Shown piece after piece: positions 22,022-32,675 of a stretch of 64,000 nucleotides of DNA. The stretch comes from Bos javanicus (Eukaryota > Chordata > Mammalia > Artiodactyla > Bovidae). The DNA lies in NCBI RefSeq assembly GCF_032452875.1, contig NC_083869.1:119666001-119730000 (forward strand), written 5' to 3'. The notes below the pieces were generated by a model. It worked only from the letters and a program-made list of their open reading frames with translations, searched no databases and was not told the origin of the DNA. Each line of letters opens with the position of its first letter. Positions within the stretch are counted from its first letter, which is position 1. The position numbers were made by a program, and so were the translations under genes.

Positions 22022-24039
22022 TTGCAGCTGTAGATCATGAAACCATAGGCTATTTTAAGGAGCACATACTGGGCATAGAGGGTACAGGCCAATAGGCTCT
22101 GTTAGACACTGCTGGTATCAACTGGTAAAACCTTCTTTCCTCAAGTGGGGAAGTCCTTTGGCATGAACATTGGTGTTTTAACTTTCTGACCCACTAATTT
22201 CCAGGCATTCAATCCTAAGACAATAATTCTATACATGGTGAAAGCTCAATGTCCAACTATATCTAGTATAACGTTATTATAATAGAAAAAAGCAGAAACA
22301 GCCTCATTATACATATGCATGGGGTTAGGTAAATATTTCATCTACTTGTACTTTACTTTGGTTTTTCCAGCTGCAAGGAAGAGACTCACATGGGGTTTGT
22401 TGCAAGGTGGCCAGGGGCCCGGGACAGGCTCTCATCCTTCCTCTGGGGCTTCCTGCGGTCTGCTCCACTTTCCTTGTGTGTCTGCCCTAACCCCCCAGCT
22501 GCTCTTGACAGCCTTCATGTGCACCTAAGATCCACCAGCCCTTTCCCCCTTGCTTACAAATTCTCCTCCCTCCCTCTGCCCCAGCCTCCCAGATCTCCTT
22601 TCTATTTTCTCTCCTCTCTGTTGCTCTGAGGTAGAGGCACACTGAACATTCCTTAGAATACCATAGAAAACAAAATCAAAACTGCTTTTGCATCTTGTAA
22701 AATGTTCCATGAAATACAAATTGTCAGCTTTATACACAGTGAGAAGCCACGAGTCTGTACATCCGTACATCAGCTAAACTTATCAGATTGGTCACTCAGA
22801 GAAATTGGTATGAGAATTCTAACGGTGCTAAATATTGACAAAACAGAAGATAACTCAAGAGAATTCAAGAGAAATCAGTGTAAACTGAAAATTTCTATAT
22901 GAATTGTTTTAAATTTGGAGTATCTTAATATAAAGAGTGAAGTCAAAAGGTTAATTTGGGATAGTTTTCAACAATTTGAACATTTCTTAAAATGATGGTA
23001 AGATATTAAAAAAAGAATATTAAACATTTAAAAAGCATATTCCCTAAAACAGTGCTTTGAAAATCAATGTACATGCTAAGTTTGGTGAAGTGATCACTTG
23101 GGGACCAATTGATAAAAAAGAATTGAGAGACCCACAAAACTGAGAGTCAGGGGGCCCTGGAAGGTCATGGGTGGTTTCCCTGTTTCCTTGTTTCTGTCTC
23201 TCTTTTGTCCCTCTGTCTCCATCTGCATCTCTCTCTTTCTCTGTCCCCCTCTCTCTCTGTCCCTCTGTGTTTTTCTCTGTCTCTCTCTTCTGGGGACAGC
23301 CAAGTCCCTGCTTTCCCTTAAACAGCTTCAGCTGCCTTCAGCTCTCACTCCTCAGCTGGCAGGTGGTCCAGCCTGTCCACTGCCCCTCACTCCCCACCCC
23401 CCACTGCTCAGCGCCCCTTTACTCAAGGATTCTGTTCAGTCAATGTGTCTGATTTAAAATTCCCTGAGAGAGACTGCCTGGCTGTCTCAGGTCCGGTGTC
23501 TCTCTAACTGGGCATGGCTACACCTTCTAAGGCAGCGAGGCTTCTGTGAAAAAGGAGTGAAGCAGGAGGGAGGGAATGGCCAACCCAGCCCTCCCCTGCC
23601 CGGGTCCTGCCCCTTGCTCTCACGGGTCCAGTTCTGGCGATGCCCTCACCCTGCATGACCATGCAGCAATGATCCCACCCCCCATGGGTGCCTTCCTGCC
23701 CACTGGCTCTGACTCAGGTCCTTACAGCACCTTGATGTGCTAACACAAGTTCCTGGTCTGTGGTCAGCCTCCCCAGCTAACATCAACTCCTCAGGGCAGG
23801 GTTTTGTCTTGTTCAGCACTCCATCCCTGGTTCCTACAGTCATACCTGAAGCTCAGTGAATATTTGCTGAACAACTAAAATAAACTCACACCCTCCTCAG
23901 TGGGAAAAACCCAAAGTCTCCTTTGAAAGCTCAGGCACAGCTAGACCTCAAGTGACAGCTAGTCCTCTGTCCTCATTTGTCCCTCCCACTCCTGCCATTA
24001 GGCCCCCTCACGCAGCCCAGGAGGAGAGGTAGGGAAAGG
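22022..24039. other. Intergenic, no gene; CT-rich patch
   Basis: No gene recognised. 23175-23295 is a CT-rich (ctct/tctg) low-complexity stretch that produces artefactual Leu/Ser/Phe frames. About 23790-23880 ('actccatccctggttcctac ... gtgaatatttgctgaac') is an L2-type remnant. Confidence 0.45.
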
Positions 24040-24595
24040 TAAGTCTCTTGTCTCTTTATTTTTCCAGATGAGCTTCAGAATTTTTTGGGCATGGTTCCCA
24101 AAAACTTCCACTGAGATTGTGATGGACATTGTTTAAATATATACATCAATTTGAAAAAAAAAAAATGACATCGTTACAATGTTGAGTCTTACCACAAGTC
24201 TCTGTATTTCCTTGTCTTCTTTTATGACTCTCAGTTTTCATATAGTTCCTGCATATTTACTGCTAAAGTCATTTTCAGGGTACTTTACTCTCACAGTTGC
24301 TATCATGGCGGTATCTGCCCCCCTTCCACCCGACTCTTATTTTCTAATTGTTCGTATGGAGGAAAGGAATTGATTTGTGAATGTTTACTTTGTATCCATT
24401 CACTTTAACTAAAGTTTTATCAATCCTAAGAATTTTTCATTTGATTATCTTAGGAATAAAATCACATTATCAACAAATGACAATTTTATCTCCTTCCTTC
24501 CCTTCCTCTAGTTGAACCTCTTTTTCAGCTGTTTTTTATTGCGTTTGGCAGAGCAGATCCTTTCTTAAATAAACCTTTCATTAGGGAAGACATTT
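24040..24595 (-). mobile_element. Degenerate L1 ORF2 fragment, minus
   Basis: Reversed L1 text such as 'gtctctgtatttccttgtct', 'catatttactgctaaagtca' and 'tcattttcagggtactttac', typical of the ORF2 middle. No intact frame. Confidence 0.5.
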
Positions 24596-24599
24596 AGTA

Positions 24600-25645
24600 C
24601 TCCACAGAATATTTAAAGAATAAAAGCATGCAAGTGACATATCTCGATTTCTGGGAAACTGCCAATGCAGTACTTAGGGGAGATTTATTGTTCCCAGGGC
24701 TTATATTAGGGAGGGAAAAAAAAAAGAGCAAAACAATAAATCAAGTCGATACCTGATGAACTTTGTTCCCTTTAAGTTAGAAACCAAGAGAAAGGAGAAA
24801 AAGGAAGTAATAAATTTAGGCAAAATGGGGGAAGAAGAGAGAGAATTGATAAATTTAATCAATAGCACATGGGAAGAAATGGCCCTTCAGCCGAGTGGGG
24901 CAAAGAGGGATAGGATGGAGGAAGAGACTTGGGTTCCACCCGGCAGCCTGGCTCTTCCTTCTACTCAGATGCCGGGGGTTGGTGGGGAGCGGCGGGGAGG
25001 CAGGTGGGCTTGAGCTAGGGGGTTCTGTTGACCTTGTGGCCACCCACTGGCCATGAACTCTTGACTGGAGTTCTTGCCCCAGCCAGCCTGGAAGTTCGTG
25101 GGGTGGGGTAGAGAATGCTCACAGTTAGGACAGCACCCGGTGGACCCAGTATGCAGGGAGAGCGAGGTGCAGAGCTTGCGGTGAGCAGGGTGTGTGCCCT
25201 GGGTAAGCCCCTCTAGCCTTACGCTGCTTGTTGTGTCTTCCTTTCCCTCTGTCTCCTTGGTTTTAGTAACAGTCCAAAAAATTTCACCCTGATGGAGAAA
25301 AGGTTTTGCCTGCTCCCCAACCAGAGCAGGTGGGGGTCAGATACCCTGTGCTGGGTATAGTTGGGGCACAGGTCAGCCAGTGTGGGCTCAGAGAGGGGAG
25401 ACTGGTTATGCTGGGCTCACAGGTTCTTTGGGGACTGGTTCTTTTGAGGATTTAACGTTATGTTTATCTGAAGGGGCCATTCCCCTTACAGTCAGCCTTA
25501 AAAAAAATTAACAAGTCATTAGCCAAACTCTAAATAGGAGCAAATGCAAATTAATATACTCTGGAAAAAGGAAGGAACTAATACAAAACATGTTTTACAA
25601 ACAAAATGAGGGGATCAGATTCTCAGCAACCTACTTGCATGTTTT
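24600..25645 (+). mobile_element. Degenerate L1 ORF2 pieces, plus
   Basis: 'ccaatgcagtacttagggga', 'gcttatattagggaggg' and 'aagtcattagccaaactcta' resemble L1 ORF2 text upstream of that in the preceding minus fragment. The middle (about 24870-25495) is unassigned. The opposite orientation of neighbouring L1 pieces could be an inversion at insertion, but I see no duplication to prove one event. Confidence 0.45.
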
Positions 25646-26439
25646 TGTAGCAAAATGGAAATTAATCTCTTCCCAGGGGCTCATCATCCATTCCCTCGGC
25701 TCAGTGTAATATGCAGAATTTTTTTTTTTTTAATAGAGAAGAAAAAGCTGCCAGCTGTTTTTTTTTTTTTTTTACGAAGCCAAGACAGAAGGACATCTTG
25801 GAGCTGGGTCTGTGGAGAGTCACTGGGTGGCCCCTTTGTTTTATGATGGAAGGAGAGTGATCTCTCATTTTCCAGGTGGGGGTCAGTGAAGAACATGCTT
25901 AGCAGGTGCTGGCTTCCCCTGTGTGCAGGGATCTGGCACAAGCAAACCAAGGGCGTCCTGAGACCTCAGCCCCTTCTCCCTGAGATTTTGAAGTTAGGGA
26001 GGCCTATAGAGTCATGTAACGGACTCTGGCCAAAGTTGCTTGACTGACAGGGCTATGCAGTTCCTGGTACAGTGTGGGCTGAGCCCGGAAGTCCAGCCAC
26101 CCTGCTGGTGTGGAGGTTTGTGAAGATGGCCTAAGGAAACTGAGGCTTTGGAGCCCCAAAGAGGGGTACCCTTGGGTCAGAACCTACAGCGGCATCACTG
26201 CAGTGGCCCTCAGCATCCTGCAGACTTTGGGACCAGTTTTCAGCAGTGATGCTGGGTGATAGCATCGGTGGCAAAGACAGCATCTGGCTGCCCTCATCTG
26301 GGGCATGTTAGAGAGGCCTCAGGTGGAAGCACTGAGTTTCCTGCTAATAGAAGCCTGTAGACATGAGATTGGAAATTCAGAGAGATGTGACTCCTTTTTG
26401 TATGCTAAGCTGGTGGAGTGAAGTCCCACTGTTCCTCTC
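25646..26439. other. Intergenic, no gene; two T-runs
   Basis: T-runs at about 25720-25732 and 25759-25774 lie around a short unassigned stretch. No gene recognised. Confidence 0.4.
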
Positions 26440-26642
26440 GGCACACTTAGTTGCTTCAGTCGTGTCTGACTCTGTGTGATCCCACGCATTGTAGCCCTCC
26501 AGGCTCCTCTGTCCATGGGGATTCTCCAGGCAAGAATACTAGAGTGGGCCCTCCTCCAGGGGATCTTCCCAACCCAGGGATCAAACCCAGGTCTCCCACC
26601 TTGCAGGTGGATTCTTTACTGTCTGAGCCATGAGGGAAGCCC
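26440..26642 (-). repeat. Bov-tA SINE, minus
   Basis: 'cttcagtcgtgtctgactct', 'ccatggggattctccaggca', 'ggatcttcccaacccaggga', ending 'gtctgagccatgagggaagc'. Confidence 0.88.
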
Positions 26643-27445
26643 ATACACTTAGCACCATAGACTAATTTTCAGTATTTTGCAAAATCGAATTAGTTTGAGC
26701 AGCTTTTAGGAAGGAAGCAGATGTTTATCACAAACACATATAAGTTTCAAAGTTTAGAATAGAACCACATTTTCTCTAATGGTCAAATATATCTTCCAGC
26801 TGGCTTTCCTTCCAGCTTTTACTTTAAAATAATGCTAGTGGCTATAACAAACAGACATCAAAATACCTAGGGCTGAAACATCTAGGAAATCCAGGTGGGT
26901 ATTGTGCTTGGCTCGCTGGCTCTCTTCCAAGCACTGATGCCTGCACCCAGGATTCTGATCTCTGCAGCATGTCGCTTCTGGGGTCATCATGCTTGTCCTG
27001 AGGGTGAGGAGTATGAAGACCCATACATGGGAGCTTTCCACAGGCCAGGCCTGGGAGCAAGACATGTCATTTCTGCCCACAACCTACAGACTGGAACTCA
27101 GCTGCAGGGCCGCACCTCACCACGAGGAGACTGGGCAGAGACAACGAGAGATGCCTAGGAGGAAGGGAACACTGTTTGGTGAACAGATCACAGTTTGTGC
27201 CCCAGATGGCACACTGATTATCACAAGACATCCAGAGCACCCCTCACAGAATCTGGACTGGAAATGCCAGGTTCAGTGTAAACCTGGTGGAGCCCTTGGA
27301 ACAGGTATGTTGGATGAATAAGTGAGCCATTGCTCTGTAGAGGAACGAGCTGATGACCGTGACCTTGGAGCCAACTCGCTTGTGGTGTTGAAGCTGGCTT
27401 GAGCGCCTTTTCAGTTGGTGGTTCTGATAGCTTGGGTCAAGGAGC
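26643..27445. other. Intergenic, no gene
   Basis: Frames of 72-110 codons on both strands overlap at 26835-27321. None resembles a known family and no splice context was found. Confidence 0.4.
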
Positions 27446-27454
27446 AGAATGACA

Positions 27455-27578
27455 TTCTTCTTTTTGTTTTGACCTCACCATGTGGCTTGTGGGATCTTTG
27501 TTCCCTGACAAGGGATTGAACCCACACCCCCTTCATTGGAGGCAAAGTCTTTACCTCTGGACTATTAGGGAAGTCCCT
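27455..27578 (-). repeat. CHR-type SINE, minus
   Basis: 'gtggcttgtgggatctttgt', 'gggattgaacccacaccccc', ending 'ctattagggaagtcc'. A 9-bp duplication 'agaatgaca' flanks it (27446-27454 and 27579-27587). Confidence 0.85.
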
Positions 27579-27876
27579 AGAATGACACATTCTTTAAGAC
27601 TCACATCTGAACCGTTGTTCTGGGCATGCCTCATAGCCCTTTGAGTGCCATCTGCCCAGGGGACACTGATGCAGCTCTGGCCCTTTGAGGCATCCAGAGT
27701 ATTGCAGGCTGTGCTGAAGGGAGACATCTGTGCCTGCCTAGAACAGATGGGGTGGCTGTCACACACCCCAGGAGCTCCTATGTAACCTCCAGGGGTTCCT
27801 AGAGCATGCCTGTGGGGAACTTTGCAAAGGGGAGCATTCTTGGGAGTAGATGGGGGTTATTCCCCCAGAATACAGA

Positions 27877-28258
27877 TGTAGGGAAAGAGTAAATTAGCTA
27901 AGATGACAGTGGTCAGGTTCTCTTGCCCCACGTTTTGTAAATACAAGATTATGTAACAGCTGAGATCACTTATATTACTGTGCATGCATCATGGTGGACC
28001 TGCTTGACCATGGGCCACTGTGTTCTATATAAGCATCACCTGAGAAGCCCTTGTGGCTGCGTTACAGCTGTGTCCACTGGGTTATGCACGAGAGGAGAGA
28101 ATACAGCATGTCTGCTGCTAAGGCTGCCACACCAGCCAGGAGAGAATAAACATGTCTGCAGTTCCTATGGCTCCTCGAGTTTTCTTCCAACTTCCCTGCT
28201 CATCCCCTGTCTACCCTCGGTTCAGTGAATGGTGTGCACAGTGAGGAACAGCAAGACA
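27877..28258 (+). mobile_element. 5' LTR of an endogenous retrovirus
   Basis: 382 bp, closely similar to the 385-bp copy at 30247-30631. It has a TATA-like box (tatataa, 28026-28032), a polyadenylation signal AATAAA (28145-28150) and a TG...CA outline ending 'gcaagaca'. The start is set at the TG that aligns with the 3' copy; this copy lacks about 17 bp present near the start of the other one. Two bases after its end a primer-binding-site-like sequence begins, which fixes the orientation as plus. Confidence 0.75.
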
Positions 28259-28260
28259 GT

Positions 28261-28281
28261 TGGCATAGGTCGGCAGGATTC
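28261..28281 (+). promoter_or_regulatory. Retroviral primer binding site resembling serine tRNA
   Basis: 'tggcataggtcggcaggatt' follows the 5' LTR after two bases. The complement of the 3' end of a mammalian serine tRNA (AGA/TGA type, as I remember it) would read tggcgtagtcggcaggatt; the site differs by one substitution and one inserted G. Leucine- and proline-type primer sites fit clearly worse. Confidence 0.6.
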
Positions 28282-30246
28282 CCAGCAGGTGGAGAAGCCT
28301 GAGGCGCCAATGGATGGAGGAAGCCAAGGGCCACCACATGGCATGTGGTACCAGTGGCTGTGGCCCTCTCGGCATGGGCCCAGTGGAAGACTGGGAGGTA
28401 GTGGACGGGTCACTGGAGAACATTGAAAAGGTGTTACGGGCAGTGAGTTCCCATTTGCCAGACAAAGTGGCATGGACTGCTGCTGACACTGTGGTGCAGA
28501 TTTTCCAGACTTCTCTGAAAGCGAATATGGACAGTGCCCTGTGTGAAACCATGCAGGCATGTGATGTGCAGAGACGCTTGGAAGAACTAGAGCAATGTAC
28601 GCTGACATTAGAGCAAGAACCCTGTGGCCCTGAAGAGCCCAGCGTCTCTGAGAGTGAGGCGGTAAGGGACAGTGATGATAAACATTATGGAACGTTTTGA
28701 GACTGCGGGTCCTCACTGGTTAGCGAGGCCTGTTCTGCAGCAGGATGGGGCCAAGAAGGCATGGAAGCCCTGGGAGGCCTTGGGCACTGAGGAGGCCAGT
28801 GCCCGACTCTGCAGCCACGAGGAAGTCCAGGAAGGCCGACAAGGAGCAAGGACCAATCCCACTGGAGAGAGAGAAGAAAGGAAAAAGGGAAGGGAAACCA
28901 CAGGGGAGAGTTTAGAGCTGGATCAGGGCCTGCTGAGCCCATCCCTGCAGAGCCCAGAGGAGTCCACTGGGTCTGCAGACAGAAACATCACTCAGGACGG
29001 CAAATGAAGTTCAGAAAATACAATGAGGACCTGGACTTCAGGGTGGTGGACGACGATGGGGGAAACTATTGCAATGCTTGGAGCTGGCTGGAGGTCCACC
29101 CTCTCAGCTTCTACACTGGCTGGGCAGGCGGAGGAGCCTCCAGCAGATGGTGGGTGTTTTACAGACATCACACGAGATGTCATTTTGAACGATGCCCTGT
29201 CCACCTCTTTTTGGTTCCCTAACTGCTACCTCGATAGTGGCAAGCTTGGGGAGAGGTCGAGGGACGGCAGCACGCAAAGGGGATAAGGAGTGAGATACAC
29301 TCCGAAGAGGGCCGAGCTGGTAAAGGCCCAATCCGGGTATCGCAAATGTGGACAGATTTTCTGACAGCGGGAGTTGACAGGAATAAAACTGATAGACAGC
29401 CCAACGCTCTGCTCCTGGAGCTATGGAGGCAACTGAGGCCGGAGCAGCAGTTTACCAAGTTTGGGAAGCACCCACAGCAAGAGATACAGGCGGTTCAGTT
29501 AGAAGATCACGTGGCTCCCAAGGATGTTCCTTTAGATGTCCTTTTCCGCTTTGAATAGGGCTCAGACCATGGTGCCCACCCAAAGAGCCCAGGCCAGGGA
29601 CTGGAGGCCCCATGTAGAACTTGCAATTCACTGGTCACCGGCTGATGTACAGAGAGTAACAGCCCTGGTTGACACTGGTGCTGAACGTGGCCGTGCTTTC
29701 AGCAAGCTGAAGCAGTTTCCTGGCCCTAGAGCCTACATTGCTGGCTCTCGTGGCCAGATGATGTAGATTTAGTAGACAGTGTGCTGTAAAGGTTGTGTGT
29801 GGTGTGTTACTAACATCTATTTCTCTTGCAGATTTCGGACAGTGTGAAAGCATTTGGAATCACGTGGTGGGCTGTGAACACCACAAAAATCCCCTCCTTG
29901 GAGGGGTGGGCCTCCTGCCTGTGGGGGGTTTTTCAGTCCTTGGGGGGAAAAGAAACGAAAGGCGGGGTTGCCCTTGTGGGGGCTTTCCTGCAATCTCACA
30001 AGGACACATGGTGGACTGGCCTTGCCCATGGAAGATAAAGGCACTCCAGTCCCAGTGGGGCTGTTCTAGCCCCATGAGGGCAAGGACTGCAACAGGAGTT
30101 CCAGGTGATACCTGGCATTGAGTTTTGCTATGTGTTGGGGGTGTGACTGTTTGTTGTTGTAGCATCTACTGCTGTTGCAGAAGGGGGGTTCAAAGGTCGG
30201 TGTTACTCACCAAGAGAATATTGCAAAAGACGGACTGTGCGTAGGT
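28282..30246 (+). pseudogene. Defective ERV internal region (gag/protease remnant)
   Basis: About 1.96 kb between the LTRs, far too short for a complete provirus. Broken frames at 28314-28700 (acidic, Glu/Cys-rich) and 28672-29007 are probably gag remnants. The frame 29536-29766 contains the aspartic protease active-site motif L-V-D-T-G-A (about residues 46-51) followed by F-P-G-P, so the protease region is present. Reverse transcriptase and integrase are not recognisable: the sequence passes from protease to a 3' part starting near 29770 that contains a splice-acceptor-like run 'tatttctcttgcag' (about 29818-29831). A G-rich purine tract at 30178-30189 is the best candidate polypurine tract, but it lies about 57 bp before the aligned LTR start. 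Stops and frameshifts break all frames. Confidence 0.65.
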
Positions 30247-30631
30247 TGTGAGGCGAGAGACCCTGAAGGGGTAAGAGCAAATTAGCCAAGATGGCGGTGG
30301 TCAGGCTCTCTTGCCCTGCATTTTGTAAATACAAGGGCATGTAACAGCTGAGGTCACTTATACTACTGCGCGTGCATGTCATGATGGACCTGCTTGACCA
30401 CCGGCCACTTTTGATCTATATGAACACCACCTGAGAAGCCCTTGTGGCTGTTTCAGCTGTATCAACCACGAGAGGTGAGAATACAGCATGTCTAATGCTA
30501 CAGCTGCTGTGCCAGCCTGCAGAGAATAAACGTGACTGCAGTTCCTATGGCACTTTCTTCCAGCTTCCCCGCTTGCGCCTTGCCTACCCCGGGTTCAGCG
30601 AACCGTGTGCACAGTGAGGAACAGCGAGACA
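30247..30631 (+). mobile_element. 3' LTR of the endogenous retrovirus
   Basis: 385 bp matching the 5' LTR through 'aaattagccaagatggcggt', 'atgtaacagctgaggtcact', the AATAAA at 30535-30540 and the end 'gcgagaca'. The two copies differ at many sites, so the insertion is not recent. No matching short duplication was found outside the pair, so the outer boundaries or flanks may have decayed. Confidence 0.75.
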
Positions 30632-31679
30632 CCAGGTAACTACCACGGGGTCTGGGGAAATGGGCCATGCAAAATCCAGAGCACATTGGTGTTTCAGGAG
30701 GCACAGTGGTCCCTTTGAGGCATCTAGCATCTGAGGAAGATGCTTTAGGGGCATTAAATTTTCTCCTGACAAATGCACCTGCCCTCTCAGTCCCTAGGTC
30801 AACAAGGCTCTTGCTTATCTCAGTAAGATCATTGCATGTTCCTCCCAGTGGATACTCTGGAGCTGGTCCTGGTTGACCTCTGTGTGGTATGTGCGCTGGG
30901 CTCCTGCTCTGGGCCAGGTGCTGTGTTGGGCACTCAGTGGACACTGTTTCCTGGGTCCATGCAGCCCGTGGTGGGCAAGGTTCTGCTGCAGACTCTTGGC
31001 TCCAGGAGCAAGAGGCTTACTCTGGCTGCCGTTGGCTGCAGGTGCTCCTTGAGCGATCTGGAAATTCCTAGGTACTGTCTTCTGCAGTATCTTTTAAATG
31101 GCCATTTTGTACTATTTTACTGAAGGTGTTGGATGTGGAAAGGCACAAACTGCTTCACTGTGAATATTTTTATAGTCTTAAGAAGGCTTTCTGTCTCCAT
31201 CACAAGGAATTTCCCTGAATCCCTCTTAACTGCCTGTAGCCTCCAGAGTGCCAGAGAGGTGCCCCCAACCTAAGTGGATTCCACTCTGCTCCCTTAAAAC
31301 TCGATCCTTCTCATTATGCTGAGCAGTTTAACTCCCCCCACACTGGGTCCTGGGCCTCCCTGGGCACCCCAAACCCAATAATATTCTCTGCTAAACAGAG
31401 AGCTCCCCTAGCCCACATTTTGGAAGCACCGAAGAAGTGCCAGAGGCATTACCCTTCCCACTTTTTTTTTTTTTTACCTCCCCCACAAGCAGGTTGTGTC
31501 CATCACCTCCTCCTCCACCCCAGGCAAAGGTGGTTTCTTTATATAACAGGACAGAGAAGTGTCCTGCCACACTCCAAGCACAGGGACCCTGGGCTACCCC
31601 TGCTTGAAGATGAGCAGTTGTAGATTTAGGGCAACTCCAGGACCAGATATCCTGTCATCTGTTCCAAAGAGGAGCTTCA
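30632..31679. other. Intergenic, no gene
   Basis: About 30885-30955 ('ctgctctgggccaggtgctg') is an L2-type scrap. A T-run lies at 31461-31475. Nothing coding recognised. Confidence 0.4.
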
Positions 31680-32115
31680 CAACGTGGATGGACCTGAGAG
31701 TGTCACGCTGAGTGAAGTAAGTCAGACGGAGGAGGAGAACTATCATGGCATCCCTTATAGGTGGAATCTAAAAAGAAATGACAGAAATGAACTTACTTAC
31801 AAAACGGAAACAGACTCACAGACTTCAGGAAAGAGCTTACCGTTGCTGGGGGGAACCACAGGGGCATGGGATGCTTAGGGACTTTGGGAAGGTCATGTAC
31901 ACACTGCCATATTTAAAATGGATAACCAACAAGGACCTACTGTAGAGCACAGGGCACTCTGCTCAGTGTCATGTGGCAGCCTGGATGGGAGGTGAGTTTG
32001 GGGGAGAATGGATACATGTGTACGTATGGCTGAGTCCCTTTGCTGTTCACCTGAAATATCACAACATTGTTAATCAGCTATACCTTAGTACAAAATAAAA
32101 GGTTTTTTTTTTTTT
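31680..32115 (+). mobile_element. L1 3' end with 3' UTR, plus
   Basis: Reads 'agtgaagtaagtcagacgga', 'cttataggtggaatctaaaa', 'taaccaacaaggacctactg', 'gttaatcagctataccttag' and ends in 'aaaataaaagg' followed by a T/A-rich tail. This is the typical bovine L1 3' terminus. Confidence 0.85.
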
Positions 32116-32607
32116 AAAAAAGAGTTGCAGCTGGCCAGGCTTTCTGGCTGCTCACCGGTGCCTGGTCCCCAGCCCACCCCTTGACCAACTGAATGACTTG
32201 CTCCTTGTTTTTTGAAGTTAAGATTTCTGAAATGAAGTCTGATTGGTTCTCCTTTCATGCCAGGCACTCATGGGTCAGACGCCCACTCTGGCCAATCGGC
32301 TGTGGTCAGTGTAACACTGCCCGTGGGCTCCCTTACTAGGAACCGCTTCTTTCAGAAAGGACCCAGGGGTAGAGTGTGTTCCCTTTAGAACAGGGTTCCC
32401 TGCTGCTCCCAGGACTGACTGTAGTACAGCCCCTACGCATACAGTTACAAGTGCCAGAGGCAAGCTGCAAATCTGAGCGTGCTCATTCCAAAGCCACTCA
32501 GTCCCTTGGTCTACATTGGGCTTTCAGACGTAGATATGGGAGATACAGGAAGAATAGCCAGAAAGGTAGAAATAAGAAAGTGGTATTTTTTTGATTCTCT
32601 CCTTTAG
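32116..32607. other. Intergenic, no gene
   Basis: No gene or repeat recognised. Confidence 0.35.
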
Positions 32608-32675
32608 TATTGGGTTGGCCAAAATGTTCATTTGAGTTTTTCCATACCTGAACGAACATTTTGGTCAATCCAATA
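32608..32675. mobile_element. Mariner-derived palindromic MITE
   Basis: 68 bp with inverted termini: 'tattgggttggccaaaatgt' on the left and its near reverse complement 'acattttggtcaatccaata' on the right, starting and ending at TA as expected for mariner/Tc1 insertion. It has no transposase sequence, only the joined ends. Confidence 0.85.

Noticed and set aside
24040..25645. Second twin-priming inversion in L1
   Set aside because: Neighbouring L1 pieces are in opposite orientation, but their consensus positions do not clearly abut and no flanking duplication was found.
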